A stretch of 5,479 bases of DNA from Clostridiales bacterium (GTDB taxonomy: Bacteria > Bacillota > Clostridia > Lachnospirales > JAITVM01), in assembly GCA_031285815.1 (NCBI GenBank), contig JAITVM010000019.1, positions 1 through 5,479 on the forward strand. The letters are read 5' to 3'. Below, piece after piece: positions 5,334 to 5,479 of this stretch (positions within the stretch are counted from its first letter, which is position 1; each line of letters opens with the position of its first letter). The translations under genes were made by a program, and so were the position numbers. The notes beneath the pieces were generated by a model. The model saw only the letters and a program-made list of their open reading frames with translations, had not been told where the DNA came from and did not search any database.

Positions 5334-5479
5334 TCAGTACGTTGAAGTTCTTCGATCTCCTGATAGGCACTGTAACGAGTTTTCTGTAAAATAAATCAAC
5401 CACGATAAGTATTTATATAAATTATAGCATAGCTTGCCAGTCAAGGTAAGGTGGAAGATTTTTCGGAACGTCTTAATCC
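5334..5479 (-). CDS. Possible 3' end of an unknown gene entering from the right edge
   Basis: A minus-strand frame is open from the window edge for 47 codons to TGA at 5336-5334, about 28 bases before the terminator hairpins. The translated end includes SWLIYFTENSLQCLSGD. It is placed as a convergent gene would be, and its TENSLQCL stretch matches TSNSLQCL read from the left edge with silent changes. I do not recognise the protein. Against it: the stretch is AT-rich, an extended -10-like TGCTATAAT lies inside it (5429-5421), and a competing start-like frame runs the other way from 5451. It may be a truncated gene end, a repeat, or noncoding. Confidence 0.3.
   Translation of the reverse strand, partial: IKTFRKIFHLTLTGKLCYNLYKYLSWLIYFTENSLQCLSGDRRTSTY
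5365..5381 (-). repeat. Right copy of the 17-base inverted repeat
   Basis: AGGCACTGTAACGAGTT is the exact reverse complement of 17-33. It lies in a region that can fold into a long imperfect hairpin (about 5322-5387): ACAGA with TCTGT at the base, then TTGT with ACGA, then CAGT with ACTG. The neighbouring 5331-5365 also resembles 3-37 in direct orientation (24 of 35 bases by hand count), as expected of a partly palindromic repeat family. Confidence 0.7.

Noticed and set aside
5257..5403. 48-codon minus-strand frame from GTG at 5403
   Set aside because: It has no ribosome site and reads straight through both hairpins, ending inside the terminator stem.
5451..5479. Start of a plus-strand gene at the right edge (VEDFSERLN)
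   Set aside because: It resembles the N-terminus of some XRE-type regulators, but only nine codons are visible and the AAGG site is just four bases away, so it is not called. A 12-base palindrome (5411-5422) upstream could be an operator if it is real.

Overview
The window looks like chromosome from a low-to-moderate GC Gram-positive anaerobe of the class Clostridia, possibly Lachnospirales. The grounds are AT-rich spacers, purine-rich Shine-Dalgarno sites, GTG/TTG starts, and an amidase built from a copper-amine-oxidase-like N-terminal domain, AMIN-like domains and Amidase_3. No tRNA, rRNA, CRISPR array or complete mobile element is visible.

Layout. The left part (1-2346) is read on the minus strand. 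It carries two paralogous TIM-barrel proteins of the phosphoenolpyruvate-hydrolase-like family (Pfam PEP_hydrolase, PF09370, formerly 'TIM-barrel signal transduction protein'). The upstream one (1138-2346) is fused to a C-terminal AraC-type DNA-binding domain. The downstream one (106-936) is the bare barrel and ends in a strong terminator (57-100). Between them lies a short coding-like stretch (983-1131) that reads as one small protein only if one base is added in a run of five C, so it may be a frameshifted gene. The middle (2347-3140) looks empty at first sight. It holds a small cysteine-rich protein gene on the minus strand (2555-2707) with its own terminator (2460-2499), then an AT-rich leader of about 430 bases with several dyad-symmetric sites. 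The right part is one large plus-strand gene (3141-5231) for a secreted N-acetylmuramoyl-L-alanine amidase. It is followed by two GC-rich hairpins with TGAA loops. These better terminate a transcript arriving from the right, where a minus-strand frame runs in from beyond the window edge.

How the parts may work together. The fused barrel-AraC protein is probably a transcription factor whose sensor descends from the same fold as the neighbouring enzyme. The likely idea, inferred rather than shown, is that it senses the ligand of the stand-alone enzyme and controls it. One position supports a sensor role: the HGGP motif of the stand-alone protein is YGGP in the fused one. The amidase is a cell-wall hydrolase with no evident functional link to the barrel genes. 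The two window edges share a perfect 17-base inverted repeat, which may reflect a dispersed repeat or related gene ends on each side.
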